NCBI GenBank assembly: GCA_049513455.1
Contig: JBEKWB010000036.1
Span: 5,854-69,853 of the forward strand
DNA: 64,000 nucleotides
Direction of reading: 5' to 3'
Source of the DNA: Bog-473 sp049513455
Lineage (GTDB): Bacteria; Actinomycetota; Acidimicrobiia; Acidimicrobiales; RAAP-2
A program made the position numbers and the translations under genes. Shown one piece after another: positions 9,501-18,184 of this stretch (positions are counted from its first letter, which is position 1; each line of letters opens with the position of its first letter). The notes beneath the pieces were generated by a model that had not been told where the DNA came from, ran no database searches, and was given only the letters and a program-made list of their open reading frames with translations.

Positions 9501-9596
9501 TCCCGTCCGAGGGCTTCGGGTCTATGCCACTCTATAGCGCAGTACCTATAGAAGGGTCACCCGGCCCTACACCCCTTCCAGCAGGGGTCTGCCCCG

Positions 9597-10796
9597 TCAG
9601 AGCAGTCCCGGCGTGCCCCGGCCCCGCGCCACGACCTTCGTCAGGAAGTCGGCGTAGCGCTCTATCAGCACGGGCCAGCGGTAGAAGCGATCGACGTAGG
9701 CCCGACCGGCATCACCCAGCACGGTCCGGAGTGCGGGATCGCCGACGAGGCGGTCGAGCGCGGCCTCGAACTCCCGGTACGAGGTGAACCACAGGCCGCC
9801 CCCCGAACGCTCGCAGTGCTCGCGCGTCGGGCCGCAGGTCCCATTGACCACGACCGGCACCCGGTCCACCCACGCCTCGAGCACGACCAGGGAGAACGAC
9901 TCGAGCGCCGATGGCGACACCGCCACCTGCGCGTCGCGGACGATGTCCCACTTGTCGGCCTCGTCGACCACGCCGGTGATCACGATGTCGGGGTGGGGGT
10001 CGAGCTCGACCGAGATCGGTCCCACCAGCGCCAGGGCCAGCGGTCCGGGGTGCCGCTCCTTGTAGGTGGCGAAGTACGAGGCCAGCATTTTGGACCCCTT
10101 GTGCTCGTCCACCCGGCCCACGCTCACGATGTACGGACGGTCGCCGAGGCCGAGGACGTCGCCCCCGGGCCGCCCGGCGCCGGCGGACTCCCCGACCCCG
10201 AGGCCGAGAACGATCTGCGGCTTCTCGGCTACGGGATACGTGCGCTCCACCAACAGCCGTTCGGCCGCCGTGTGGAAACAGAAGGCGTCGGCGTCACCGA
10301 AGGTCCCCCGGAACACCGGCAGGTACAGACACGGTTCATCGTGGGCAGCCGGGTGCAGCACGGCGGGCACGCGGACCTTCCCGATGGCCGCCACCGTCGG
10401 GTGGTAGAGGTACGGGTAGAAGGCGATGACATCGGCGTCCGCCGTGCTCACCGCCTCGATGAGATCGGGCGAGACGGGACCGTTGTAGTCGACCCAACGC
10501 CGACCCTCGTCCCGGGTGGCCCGCTGGGGGGCCAGGCGGAGACGCCCATCGAGACCGTAGAAGTCGGCGAGCCGTCCGTGGGCCGACGCGAAGCGGTGTA
10601 CCGGCACCCCGTTGATCTGCGACGTCCCGGGCTCGAGCTCGTCGGCCCAGGTGTGCGGGTCGAGCGCACAGGTCGAGTAGGCCTCGGCCTCCCAGCCCGT
10701 CTCCACGATCAGATGCTCGGCCAGCTGCCGGGCCGCCGTCTCGGCCCCGCCCATGACCTGAGGGCCGTAGCGCGGCGTCACGAACGCGACCTTCAT
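9597..10796 (-). CDS. Glycosyltransferase, GT-B fold, last gene of the export operon
   Basis: A 399-residue GT4-type enzyme beginning MKVAFVTPRYGPQVMGGAET, a classical N-terminal nucleotide-fold motif. The donor-site region contains VSVGRVDEHKGSKML near residue 235 and SPSALESFSLVVLEAWVDR near 300. It overlaps the upstream gene by four bases (10793-10796), so it is translationally coupled as the distal gene of the operon running leftward from clpP. It is a close paralogue of the glycosyltransferase at 29353-30534. Confidence 0.88.
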   Translation of the reverse strand: MKVAFVTPRYGPQVMGGAETAARQLAEHLIVETGWEAEAYSTCALDPHTWADELEPGTSQINGVPVHRFASAHGRLADFYGLDGRLRLAPQRATRDEGRRWVDYNGPVSPDLIEAVSTADADVIAFYPYLYHPTVAAIGKVRVPAVLHPAAHDEPCLYLPVFRGTFGDADAFCFHTAAERLLVERTYPVAEKPQIVLGLGVGESAGAGRPGGDVLGLGDRPYIVSVGRVDEHKGSKMLASYFATYKERHPGPLALALVGPISVELDPHPDIVITGVVDEADKWDIVRDAQVAVSPSALESFSLVVLEAWVDRVPVVVNGTCGPTREHCERSGGGLWFTSYREFEAALDRLVGDPALRTVLGDAGRAYVDRFYRWPVLIERYADFLTKVVARGRGTPGLL

Positions 10797-11908
10797 CGCG
10801 GCGCACCGGCCACCGAGGCGACCGCCGCCACCAGCTGCGGGGCCACGGCGTCGAGCCCGAAGGCCGGCAGGCGGCGCCGCCCGGCCTCGACCAGCAGCTG
10901 GCGCAGCGTGGCATCGGAGCAGACGCGGTGCAGCGCCGCCGCCACGTAGGACGGGTCGGTGCCGGCCAACAGGAGTGCGGCATCGCCGACCGTCTCGGCC
11001 ACCGCACCGACGCGGCGGGCCACGATCGGGACACCCGCCGCCATCGCCTCGACCAGCGGGACGCCGAACCCCTCGTGGGCCGAGAGCGACAGGTAGGCGT
11101 CGGCGGCGGCGAAGTACGCGGCCAGCGCAGCGTCGGAGACGTCCCCCGTGATCCGCACGGCGTCGGCCAGTCCCAACTCGGCGATGAAGCCCCGGAGGGC
11201 CTTGAGGTAGGCGAAGCTCGAGGACCCCCCCACCAGGTGGAGGCGCGCCGCGGGGTCGTACAACCGGCGGTACGCCCACAGGGCCTTGACCAGCTCGTGC
11301 TGGCCCTTGGAGGGGACGATCCGCCCGACGAAGAGGAGATCGGCCCCACCCCGTTCCTTGGCGGCGGCGAGTTCCGCCGCCACCCGGCGATCGGCTGGGG
11401 CGCCCACCCGCCGGTAGTCCACCAGGACCGGGATCACCGTGGTCCGGCGGTAACCGGCCCGCCGGAGGTCCCGCTCGTTGAAGCGGCTGTCGGCCAGTCC
11501 CAACTCCGCCCGGTGCGCCAGCAGGGCGAGGTCGTCGTGGGCCCGGGCCGCGCGCTCCTCGCTGTGCGGCTCCCAGCCGCGGAAATGCTCTGGCGCCGTG
11601 AAATTGTGGAAGTCGACGATGAGAGGTTCCGACCGGTCCGCCAGGAAGCTCGCCACCACCGACGAGGTCGAGAACTGGTAGATGGCGACGTCCCCTGCCG
11701 CGGCGTGATCGGGGTACGTCCAGTGCTTGTACGCCTCGCTGGCCAGGTCGTCGTGGATCGCCTCGGCGAAGATCTCCGACCGCCACCCGGCCGCGCGCAG
11801 GATGTCACGCAGCAACAGGGTGTGCGACCCCGTGGCATCGCGCGGATTGAGCGTCGGGATGAACTGGTGGACGGCCACCGGCGGGCGCGACGGCCCGGCG
11901 GCACTCAC
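10793..11908 (-). CDS. Glycosyltransferase, family 4-like
   Basis: A 371-residue GT-B glycosyltransferase, third member of the paralogue set with 4667-5761 and 5780-6850 (N-terminus AVHQFIPTLNPRDATGSHT). The donor-binding motif LSAHEGFGVPLVEAMAAG lies near residue 275, and LLFVGRIVPSKGQHELVK near 195. It overlaps both neighbours by four bases. It therefore sits in a translationally coupled chain with the methyltransferase-like gene upstream and another glycosyltransferase downstream. Confidence 0.9.
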   Translation of the reverse strand: MSAAGPSRPPVAVHQFIPTLNPRDATGSHTLLLRDILRAAGWRSEIFAEAIHDDLASEAYKHWTYPDHAAAGDVAIYQFSTSSVVASFLADRSEPLIVDFHNFTAPEHFRGWEPHSEERAARAHDDLALLAHRAELGLADSRFNERDLRRAGYRRTTVIPVLVDYRRVGAPADRRVAAELAAAKERGGADLLFVGRIVPSKGQHELVKALWAYRRLYDPAARLHLVGGSSSFAYLKALRGFIAELGLADAVRITGDVSDAALAAYFAAADAYLSLSAHEGFGVPLVEAMAAGVPIVARRVGAVAETVGDAALLLAGTDPSYVAAALHRVCSDATLRQLLVEAGRRRLPAFGLDAVAPQLVAAVASVAGAPR

Positions 11909-12942
11909 CGCCCCGATGTCGGCTCAGGCGGAGGAACGGTGGCCCTGACGGCCGTGACCAGATAGTCGGCCCCGGCGGGACCGTCCACCACCGTGGCGTC
12001 GTACCCGCTCTCGTCAAGTAGGCGCTGCCACGTCGTCGCCCGCAGGGGGCGCCCCGGAGCCAGGTCGGCCTCGAACGGCGCATCCTCTTCGTCCCAGGCC
12101 GCCCGGGACAGCGAGTGCACCACCAGGACCCCGCCCGGCGCGAGCGTGGCGCCGATCAGGTGCAGGAGCTGGGCGCGCTCGCCGCCGGCCATGCCGTCGA
12201 CGACGCCGCTCAGCACGATCGCCCCCAACCCCGCCGGGGCGACGGCGCGCAGGTGGGCGGCCAGGTCCTCGCCGCGCAGATCCGAGACCGTCAGCATCCC
12301 CTGGTCGACCAGGTTGGTCCGCGGATCGACCCCGTAGGCGTCACCGCCGGCGTCGATGATCCGGCGCACCAACCAGCCGTCTCCGCTGGCGGCGTGCACG
12401 ATGCGCCCGGGCACCGACGCCACGGCGTCGACGGCAGGGGCGACCCACCAGGCGTCGGCCCGGTGCACCGCCGGGATCTCCACCACGCCGGCACCGGGCA
12501 CCCGCTGCACCTCGACCTTGCGCTCCAGCTCCTTGAGGCGCCCTTCGACAATGTGCAGCGCCCGGCTGACGGCAGAGGCGAACTGGCTGACCTGATGGGT
12601 GATCCACCCCACGTACCAGAGGAGGACCGTCCGCATCCCCTTCTTCACCACGACCCCGGCGGCCCGCTGCGAGTCGACCGGCACCACGGGGTCGACGAAG
12701 GTGGCGGCATCGACCATGCGGAGCGCCTCGGTCAGGTCGCCGCCCCGTCCGGCCACCGGTGAGTGGGCCAGGAACAGCTCGTCGAGCTCGCGCTCGAGCT
12801 TGGGCGGGAGATCGCCCGAGGAGCGGCGCAGGCGCACCTCCTCCTCGATTTCCGCCATCACCTGGGCCACGTAGGCCTGCGGGTCCGCAGAGGGTGCGCC
12901 CGAAGATACGGATTCAGTTTTGGCCATTTCCGCCTTCGTCAT
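11905..12942 (-). CDS. Class I methyltransferase-like protein of the glycan export operon
   Basis: A 345-residue protein. The N-terminal 150 residues are charged and helical, including a short predicted coiled coil (ALHIVEGRLKELERKVEV). The C-terminal part looks like a Rossmann methyltransferase: GRIVHAASGDGWLVRRIID for the nucleotide loop, AIVLSGVVDGMAGGE for motif IV, and GGVLVVHSLSR after it. The SAM loop is not canonical, so activity is uncertain. A paralogue with the same layout is at 16150-17109. It overlaps the ABC ATPase and the glycosyltransferase by four bases each, consistent with a role in modifying or terminating the exported glycan. Confidence 0.65.
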   Translation of the reverse strand: MTKAEMAKTESVSSGAPSADPQAYVAQVMAEIEEEVRLRRSSGDLPPKLERELDELFLAHSPVAGRGGDLTEALRMVDAATFVDPVVPVDSQRAAGVVVKKGMRTVLLWYVGWITHQVSQFASAVSRALHIVEGRLKELERKVEVQRVPGAGVVEIPAVHRADAWWVAPAVDAVASVPGRIVHAASGDGWLVRRIIDAGGDAYGVDPRTNLVDQGMLTVSDLRGEDLAAHLRAVAPAGLGAIVLSGVVDGMAGGERAQLLHLIGATLAPGGVLVVHSLSRAAWDEEDAPFEADLAPGRPLRATTWQRLLDESGYDATVVDGPAGADYLVTAVRATVPPPEPTSGR

Positions 12943-14228
12943 GCCCCCGGCCGGAGATAGTCCAGCTCCTCGGGTGCCATCTGGGCGATGGCCTCGGGCT
13001 CGGGCGGCAACAACCAGGCCCGCACCGGCATGGTGATGAACCCGGTCGCCTTCCCGGGGCTCATCACCGAGAAGGTCCCGGCCGGCTCGCGCCAGTCGAA
13101 CAGGACGCCGCCCTTGCTGAGGATCCCGACCGAGTAGCTGAACGTGCCGTCGAGCAACGGGATGTCGTCCACCAAGAAGTTGACCAGGCCCGGGCCGACG
13201 GGGAGGTCGAAACGCAGCCCCATGATGTCGGTGTCGGTCCGCATGAAGCAGTTGTCGTCGGCGTCGCGCAGCTCCAGCGAGAAGACGACGTCGTCGGTGG
13301 CGATGGAGGCGTGGTATCCGACCCCGATGGTCAGGGAATCTCCGGTCGCCAGATACCCCACCTCCTCGAACCTGGGGTAGGTGTGGGCGACGTAGGTCAC
13401 CCGCACCGGATGGTCGGCATCCGGTGCCCCTCTCGGCACGATTTTCGGCGGCCGCGCCTCCGGCGACTCATCGGGGATGGTGAGCGTCCCCTCCTCCTCC
13501 AGCAACCCCTCACGGAAGATCCGCACCGCTTCACCCGGCGGCCCCTCGTTGACGACATCGCCGTGGCTCAACACCACGGCCCGATCGCAGATGGAGCGCA
13601 CCTGGTCCGGCGAGTGGGTGACCAAAAGGATGGTGCGGCCCTCCCGCTGGAACTCCTTCACCCGCTCGATGCACTTGCGCTGGAAGCGCTCGTCGCCCAC
13701 CGCCAGCACTTCGTCGACGACCAGGATGTCGGGGTTCACGTTGACCGCCACCGCGAACCCGAGTCGGACGTACATACCCGAGGAGTAGAACTTCACCTGC
13801 CCGTCGATGAACTCTTCGAGCTCGGAGAAGTCGACGATGTCGTCGAAGACCCGGTCGACCTCCTTCTTGGACATACCGAGCATCGAACCGTTCAGGTAGA
13901 TGTTCTCCCGACCGGTCAGGTCCTGCTGGAAACCGGCGCCGAGCTCCAGCAGCCCGGCCAGCTTCCCCCGCACCACGACCTCGCCCGAGGTGGGTTGGAG
14001 CACCCCGCAGATGCACTTGAGCAGCGTCGACTTCCCGGAGCCGTTTCGACCGAGGATCCCCACCGTCTCCCCTTCGTAGGCGGTCAGAGAAACGTCCTTC
14101 AGCGCCCAGAAATCCTCGTGCGGGGTCCGCCCACCGTGGATGACACGCTCCTTGAGGGAGTTGTGGCGCCCGTGCGCCAGGCGGAAGCGCTTGGACACGC
14201 CCCGCACGTCCACGGCGATGTCGCTCAT
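12939..14228 (-). CDS. Polysaccharide ABC exporter ATP-binding protein with C-terminal Wzt-like domain
   Basis: A 429-residue ATPase of a Wzm/Wzt (TagGH-like) exporter that energises transport of an undecaprenyl-linked polysaccharide across the inner membrane. The Walker A motif GRNGSGKST is near residue 60, the signature region YSSGMYVRLGFAVAV near 145, and Walker B ILVVDEVLAVGD near 165. The extra residues from about 265 to 429 form a beta-rich C-terminal domain. In Wzt of O8/O9a-type systems that domain recognises the modified non-reducing end of the glycan. The permease stop codon lies three bases upstream, and a four-base overlap links it to the methyltransferase-like gene. Confidence 0.92.
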   Translation of the reverse strand: MSDIAVDVRGVSKRFRLAHGRHNSLKERVIHGGRTPHEDFWALKDVSLTAYEGETVGILGRNGSGKSTLLKCICGVLQPTSGEVVVRGKLAGLLELGAGFQQDLTGRENIYLNGSMLGMSKKEVDRVFDDIVDFSELEEFIDGQVKFYSSGMYVRLGFAVAVNVNPDILVVDEVLAVGDERFQRKCIERVKEFQREGRTILLVTHSPDQVRSICDRAVVLSHGDVVNEGPPGEAVRIFREGLLEEEGTLTIPDESPEARPPKIVPRGAPDADHPVRVTYVAHTYPRFEEVGYLATGDSLTIGVGYHASIATDDVVFSLELRDADDNCFMRTDTDIMGLRFDLPVGPGLVNFLVDDIPLLDGTFSYSVGILSKGGVLFDWREPAGTFSVMSPGKATGFITMPVRAWLLPPEPEAIAQMAPEELDYLRPGA

Positions 14229-14231
14229 CTC

Positions 14232-15173
14232 CTAGAGCTCCTCGGCGAAGTTGCCCTCGAGCCGGCCGAAGACGGCGAGCGCGACGAAGAACAGCGCGAC
14301 CGACAGGGCGAGGACGCCCACGTCCAGCGCGGCGTACCAGAGGTACCCGTGGTGTGGGAGGACGTAGTAAGGGGTCCGAACGCCTTTGACGTAGGCCACC
14401 GGGGAGATCTTGTTGTAGATGCAGCGTTGGAAGGTGAGGACGAGCGGTGTCACCGGGTTGAGGAAGTAGATCCAGAGCAGGTGTTTGGCGCCGAGCTTGG
14501 TGCCGATGTTCTGCTGGAAGGCGTAGACGATGGGGCAGGCCCAGAACCACGCCGTGAGGATGACCTCAATGAGGTGCTGGGTGTCGCGCAGGTAGACGTT
14601 GATGGAGGAGAGGAGCACGGCCAGGGCACACGCCAGCACGACACCCGTGATGAGGGCGAGCACCACTAACGGCAGGTACGTCCAATCCGGGCCGGCGTGC
14701 AGCACCACCATGAAGATGATCATCACGATGGACTGGAAGAAGAAGAAGACACAGGCCGAGCCCACCGCGGCCAGCGCCAGGATCTCGCGGGGGAACGACA
14801 CCTTCTTCACGATGCCGGCGTTGTTGACGATGACCCCGGTGCCGGTGAGGACCCCGAGGGAGAAGAGGTTCCACAACAGCAGCCCGGCGAACAGGTAGAT
14901 GACGAAGTTGGGCATGTGGTTGCCCAGTACGACCTGGAACACGATGAAGTAGATGGCCAGGGTCATGGCCGGCGAGATCATCGACCACACGAGGCCGAGG
15001 ACCGAGTTCTTGTACTTCACCTTGATCTCGGTGCGCACCAGGTAGACCAGCAGCTCGCGGGAGAGCCAGATCTCCTTGAAGCGCTGGCGCACGCTGATCG
15101 TCGGCGAGACGACGCGCGTGACCTTGTTGCCCCGCGCCTCGCGCGGGCTGAACCCCGCCGCCTCGGCCGCCAT
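14232..15173 (-). CDS. Polysaccharide ABC exporter permease (Wzm/ABC-2 type)
   Basis: A membrane permease partner of the adjacent ATPase. The conserved ABC-2 region starts at RFKEIWLSRELLVYLVRTEI. About six hydrophobic segments follow, for example WSMISPAMTLAIYFIVFQVV and SIVMIIFMVVLHA. The frame is open well upstream. I chose the ATG at 15173 (313 residues) because family members have little before the RFKEIW block. A GTG at 15278, just after the clpP stop, is an alternative that would give about 348 residues. It is the first transport gene of the leftward glycan operon. Confidence 0.88.
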   Translation of the reverse strand: MAAEAAGFSPREARGNKVTRVVSPTISVRQRFKEIWLSRELLVYLVRTEIKVKYKNSVLGLVWSMISPAMTLAIYFIVFQVVLGNHMPNFVIYLFAGLLLWNLFSLGVLTGTGVIVNNAGIVKKVSFPREILALAAVGSACVFFFFQSIVMIIFMVVLHAGPDWTYLPLVVLALITGVVLACALAVLLSSINVYLRDTQHLIEVILTAWFWACPIVYAFQQNIGTKLGAKHLLWIYFLNPVTPLVLTFQRCIYNKISPVAYVKGVRTPYYVLPHHGYLWYAALDVGVLALSVALFFVALAVFGRLEGNFAEEL

Positions 15174-15280
15174 GGGCGAGGCGTCTGCTACCGGTCGCGC
15201 CAGGCCGTACCCCTCGTGGGCGCCGCCGTCTGCAGAGGGGTTCCCGCCCCTCGGTGAGGCGGGGACGTCCAATGCCACGT

Positions 15281-15892
15281 CTAGACGCTTCCTGCCGCGG
15301 CGACGGAACGGTCGATGACCTGGTCGATGAAGCCGTACTCGCACGCCTCGTCAGCGGTGAACCAGCGGTCCCGGTCCGAGTCCGTCTCGATCCGCTCCAG
15401 GGGTTGCCCCGTGTGGAACGCGATGCGCTCCGCCATCATGCGCTTGAGGTAGATGATCTGCTCGGCCTGGATGGCGATGTCCGCCGCCTGACCCTGCATG
15501 GACCCGGAGGGCTGGTGCATCAGGATCCGCGAGTGGGGCAGCGCGAACCGCTTGCCGGGAGCACCCGCGCAGAGCAGGAACTGCCCCATGCTGGCCGCCA
15601 GGCCGACGCAGATGGTCGACACGTCGGGCTGGACGAACTGCATGGTGTCGTAGATGGCCAACCCGTCGGTCACCGAGCCCCCGGGGGAGTTGATGTAGAC
15701 CGAGATGTCCTTTTCGGGATCCTCGGCCTCGAGCAGGATGAGCTGGGCGCAGACCAGGTTGGCCGTCAACTGGTCGATGGCGCTGCCGATGAAGACGATG
15801 CGCTCTTTGAGCAGGCGCTGGTAGATGTCGGAGGTGGGTTCGGATCCGCCTCCGGCGGCGACGATGGAAGGAAGAGTTAATGAAGGAGCCAT
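15281..15892 (-). CDS. clpP: ATP-dependent Clp protease proteolytic subunit
   Basis: A 203-residue ClpP serine protease subunit that assembles into the tetradecameric chamber fed by ClpX or ClpC, degrading misfolded and ssrA-tagged proteins. The catalytic triad is visible: Ser101 in LAASMGQF, His126 in RILMHQPSG, and Asp171 in IETDSDRD. YINSPGGSVTDG is also intact. No clpX or second clpP is adjacent. Instead it is followed closely by the polysaccharide exporter genes, which could share its transcript. Confidence 0.97.
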   Translation of the reverse strand: MAPSLTLPSIVAAGGGSEPTSDIYQRLLKERIVFIGSAIDQLTANLVCAQLILLEAEDPEKDISVYINSPGGSVTDGLAIYDTMQFVQPDVSTICVGLAASMGQFLLCAGAPGKRFALPHSRILMHQPSGSMQGQAADIAIQAEQIIYLKRMMAERIAFHTGQPLERIETDSDRDRWFTADEACEYGFIDQVIDRSVAAAGSV

Positions 15893-15971
15893 GGCACGAG
15901 GCTAGTGGCCGAGACGGGCGCCCATGGGCACATGGCCGTACACTTGCTGACCACCCGCGCTGCGGGACGCT

Positions 15972-16054
15972 GCGGGCGTGGCGGAATAGGCAGACGCGCC
16001 GGGTTTAGGTCCCGGTCCCCACTGGGGGTGGAGGTTCGAATCCTCTCGCCCGCA
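15972..16054 (+). tRNA. tRNA-Leu (anticodon UAG)
   Basis: An 83-nt class II tRNA. The acceptor strands GCGGGCG (15972-15978) and CGCCCGC (16047-16053) pair fully, with discriminator A at 16054 and no encoded CCA. The anticodon stem CCGGG/CCCGG encloses the loop TTTAGGT, giving UAG. A long variable arm and the GGTTCGAATCC T-arm fit leucine. Confidence 0.96.
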
Positions 16055-16093
16055 CTTTCCAGGCAGCTTGGTCAATTGTATTGACTACTGACT

Positions 16094-16125
16094 CGAAAGA
16101 GTTATAGGGCGCCGCGGCTCTTTCG
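16094..16125. terminator. Inverted repeat between tRNA-Leu and the methyltransferase-like gene
   Basis: CGAAAGAG (16094-16101) and CTCTTTCG (16118-16125) form an 8-bp stem with a 16-base GC-rich loop. It lies between the 3' end of the tRNA and the 3' end of the converging gene, where a bidirectional terminator would be expected. There is no clear T-run. Confidence 0.4.
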
Positions 16126-16149
16126 GCTGACGCCGCCGCCCTGGTTCGG

Positions 16150-17109
16150 TCAGACCGGGACCGTGGCGGCGATCGCCACCCGCCCGTCCCCGACCGGGCC
16201 GCCCGCCAACGGCCCGGCGCCGGCGAAGTTCGCCCGCGCCAACAGCACCTCCCACGTCCGGGCGTGCAGCGTGCGCGGGGCCAGGATCTCGTCCGCCACG
16301 ACGTGGCGCGCCGCGCCGGCGTGCCCGGGCTCGGTGGCCACCACCACGATCGGCGCACCGAGAGCCAGGACCCGGTGCGCCTCGGACAACAGCTGCAGGA
16401 TCGCGTGCAGGGGGAGTCGATCGACCACGCCGCTCAGGACGAGACCGCCGAGCGACCCCGACGAGCGGGCCGCCAGATCCTCCACCACCTCCGCGATGGA
16501 GACCGCATAGCCCTGCTCGAGCGCCCGCAGGGCCACGCCCCCACGGGGCTCGACGCCGCGGGCCGCCAGGCCGGATCCGAGGAGGGATCCGAGAAGCTGG
16601 CCCTCCCCGCAGTCGGCGTGCAGCACGTCGCCGGCGGGCGCCGCCGCCACGAGGTGGTCGACCAGTGGTTGCACCCACTCACCCAACTCCCGCGCCGGGA
16701 TCAACCATGCCGCGCCCTCGATCGGCCGATCCTGCCGGGCCAGCCGTTCCTCCAGCGTCTGCACCCGGGAGGCGAGGAAGCGGAACGCCTCGACGACCTG
16801 GGCCATCGCGGCGTGGACCTCGCTCGGCGCATCGTCGGGCTCCGCTCTGCGCCGGCGGCCCGACCCACCTCGCCGGCTCGCCGGGGCAACCGACGCGTCG
16901 AGCAGCTTGGTGAGCTCCGACGCTCCTGGCTTGTCGGGGCCGAAGCGCTCTGACATCTGGGTGAAATTGGCCAGGAAGTTCCACGTGTCGCTGCCCTGTG
17001 GCCGCAGGCGCGCAAAGGCGTCGTTCAGCGCTTCGGTGGCGGCGTCCTGCCCGGCCGTCGCCGCATCCTCGTCGGCCGGATCGCCCGGCTCAGGTAGTGG
17101 AGACGACAC
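16150..17109 (-). CDS. Methyltransferase-like protein, paralogue of 11905-12942
   Basis: About 319 residues from the GTG at 17109. The frame is open further upstream but would run into the divergent gene's leader. The N-terminal half is acidic and low in complexity, with a short coiled-coil region (FRFLASRVQTLEERLA). The C-terminal half has Rossmann-like signals: GDVLHADCGEGQLLGSLLG, GLVLSGVVDRLPLHAI and GAPIVVVATEP. The order matches the gene in the exporter operon, so both probably act on the same glycan or its lipid carrier. The start is uncertain because no good ribosome-binding site is visible. Confidence 0.6.
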   Translation of the reverse strand: MSSPLPEPGDPADEDAATAGQDAATEALNDAFARLRPQGSDTWNFLANFTQMSERFGPDKPGASELTKLLDASVAPASRRGGSGRRRRAEPDDAPSEVHAAMAQVVEAFRFLASRVQTLEERLARQDRPIEGAAWLIPARELGEWVQPLVDHLVAAAPAGDVLHADCGEGQLLGSLLGSGLAARGVEPRGGVALRALEQGYAVSIAEVVEDLAARSSGSLGGLVLSGVVDRLPLHAILQLLSEAHRVLALGAPIVVVATEPGHAGAARHVVADEILAPRTLHARTWEVLLARANFAGAGPLAGGPVGDGRVAIAATVPV

Positions 17110-17319
17110 CGTGGGTGATACTACTTGGCCTCCCTGCCTGCGCTTCTGCGTGACCGCAGCACGCCTCGGCCCGCCCCGCGGGCCCCTCCAGACGTCGTCG
17201 GGGCACGCACCCGTGGTGCTCGTGAGTGGTGACAGATGATGGGGGATTCGTTGCTGCGGTACTAACATCGCCCGGTCCGTCAGACGGTGCCCGTCGCCAG
17301 AAGAGAGAGCCCTCATTCG

Positions 17320-18129
17320 ATGAGTCGAGATCCTGAGCTAATCGAACGCATCCGCGCCCACCAGTTCTTCCACACCATGGACCTCGGCGACGGGCTGGTC
17401 ACCAACGGCGATTCCAACCCCAAGGACCTGCTCTCGTCGCCCGGCTCCCTGCCCGACGTGCGCGGCAAGTCCGTGCTCGATATTGGTGCCTGGGACGGCA
17501 AGTACTCCTACAAGGCGGAAGCGGGCGGCGCATCACGGGTCGTGGCCCTCGACCATTACGTGTGGAGGCTCAACGGACCGGCACGCCAGGCCTACTACGA
17601 CGAGTGCGCGGCCAAGGGGCTCCTGCCCGACCCCGACCGGATCGACCGCGACTTCCTCCTCGACGGCGTGTACCCCGGGAAGAAGGGCTTCGACATGGTC
17701 CACGAGTACCTCGACAGCAAGGTGGAGACGGTCATCGACGACTTCATGACCATGGACCTCACGACGCTGGGCCAGTTCGACATCGTCTTTTACTTCGGTG
17801 TGCTGTACCACATGATCGATCCGATCGGCTCCCTCAAGCGCGTGCGGGCCGTGACCAAGGAGCGGGCGGTGATCGAGACGGCGGGCATCGTCGTCCCCGG
17901 CTACGCCGACACCAACCTCGTGTACTTCTGCACGGGTGACGAGTTGGGGGCCGACTTCGGCAACTGGTACGCGCCGTCAGAGGCCGCCTTGCGCGGCATG
18001 TGCCGCTCCGCCGGATTCCGCACGGTCGAGACCAAAGCGGATGTCGACCTCAAGAACCTGCCGCGGTCGCGCCGCAGCGAGCGCGGCCAGCCCCTGCACT
18101 GCCGCATCGTCGCCCAGGCTTTCGTCTAG
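17320..18129 (+). CDS. SAM-dependent methyltransferase (CmoB/DUF1698-like)
   Basis: A 269-residue class I methyltransferase with a good SAM loop SVLDIGAWDGKYSYKAE near residue 52. Motif IV-like sequence FDIVFYFGVLYHMIDPIGSL is near 155. The overall layout (HTMDLGDGLVTNG at the N-terminus, later FCTGDELGADFGNWYAPS) resembles the CmoB/DUF1698 group. In this glycan neighbourhood a sugar methyltransferase is more likely than a tRNA enzyme. The ATG at 17320 is preceded by AGAGAGAG. It diverges from the methyltransferase-like gene at 16150. Confidence 0.82.
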   Translation: MSRDPELIERIRAHQFFHTMDLGDGLVTNGDSNPKDLLSSPGSLPDVRGKSVLDIGAWDGKYSYKAEAGGASRVVALDHYVWRLNGPARQAYYDECAAKGLLPDPDRIDRDFLLDGVYPGKKGFDMVHEYLDSKVETVIDDFMTMDLTTLGQFDIVFYFGVLYHMIDPIGSLKRVRAVTKERAVIETAGIVVPGYADTNLVYFCTGDELGADFGNWYAPSEAALRGMCRSAGFRTVETKADVDLKNLPRSRRSERGQPLHCRIVAQAFV

Positions 18130-18184
18130 AGCTCGCCGCCTCGCGCCACCCCGCGGCGCCGTGGCGCCCCGCCCGGCCCGGCCC

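Noticed and set aside
12759..14669. 636-codon plus-strand frame opposite the ABC exporter
   Set aside because: It is antisense to clear Wzt and Wzm genes, with no domain visible.
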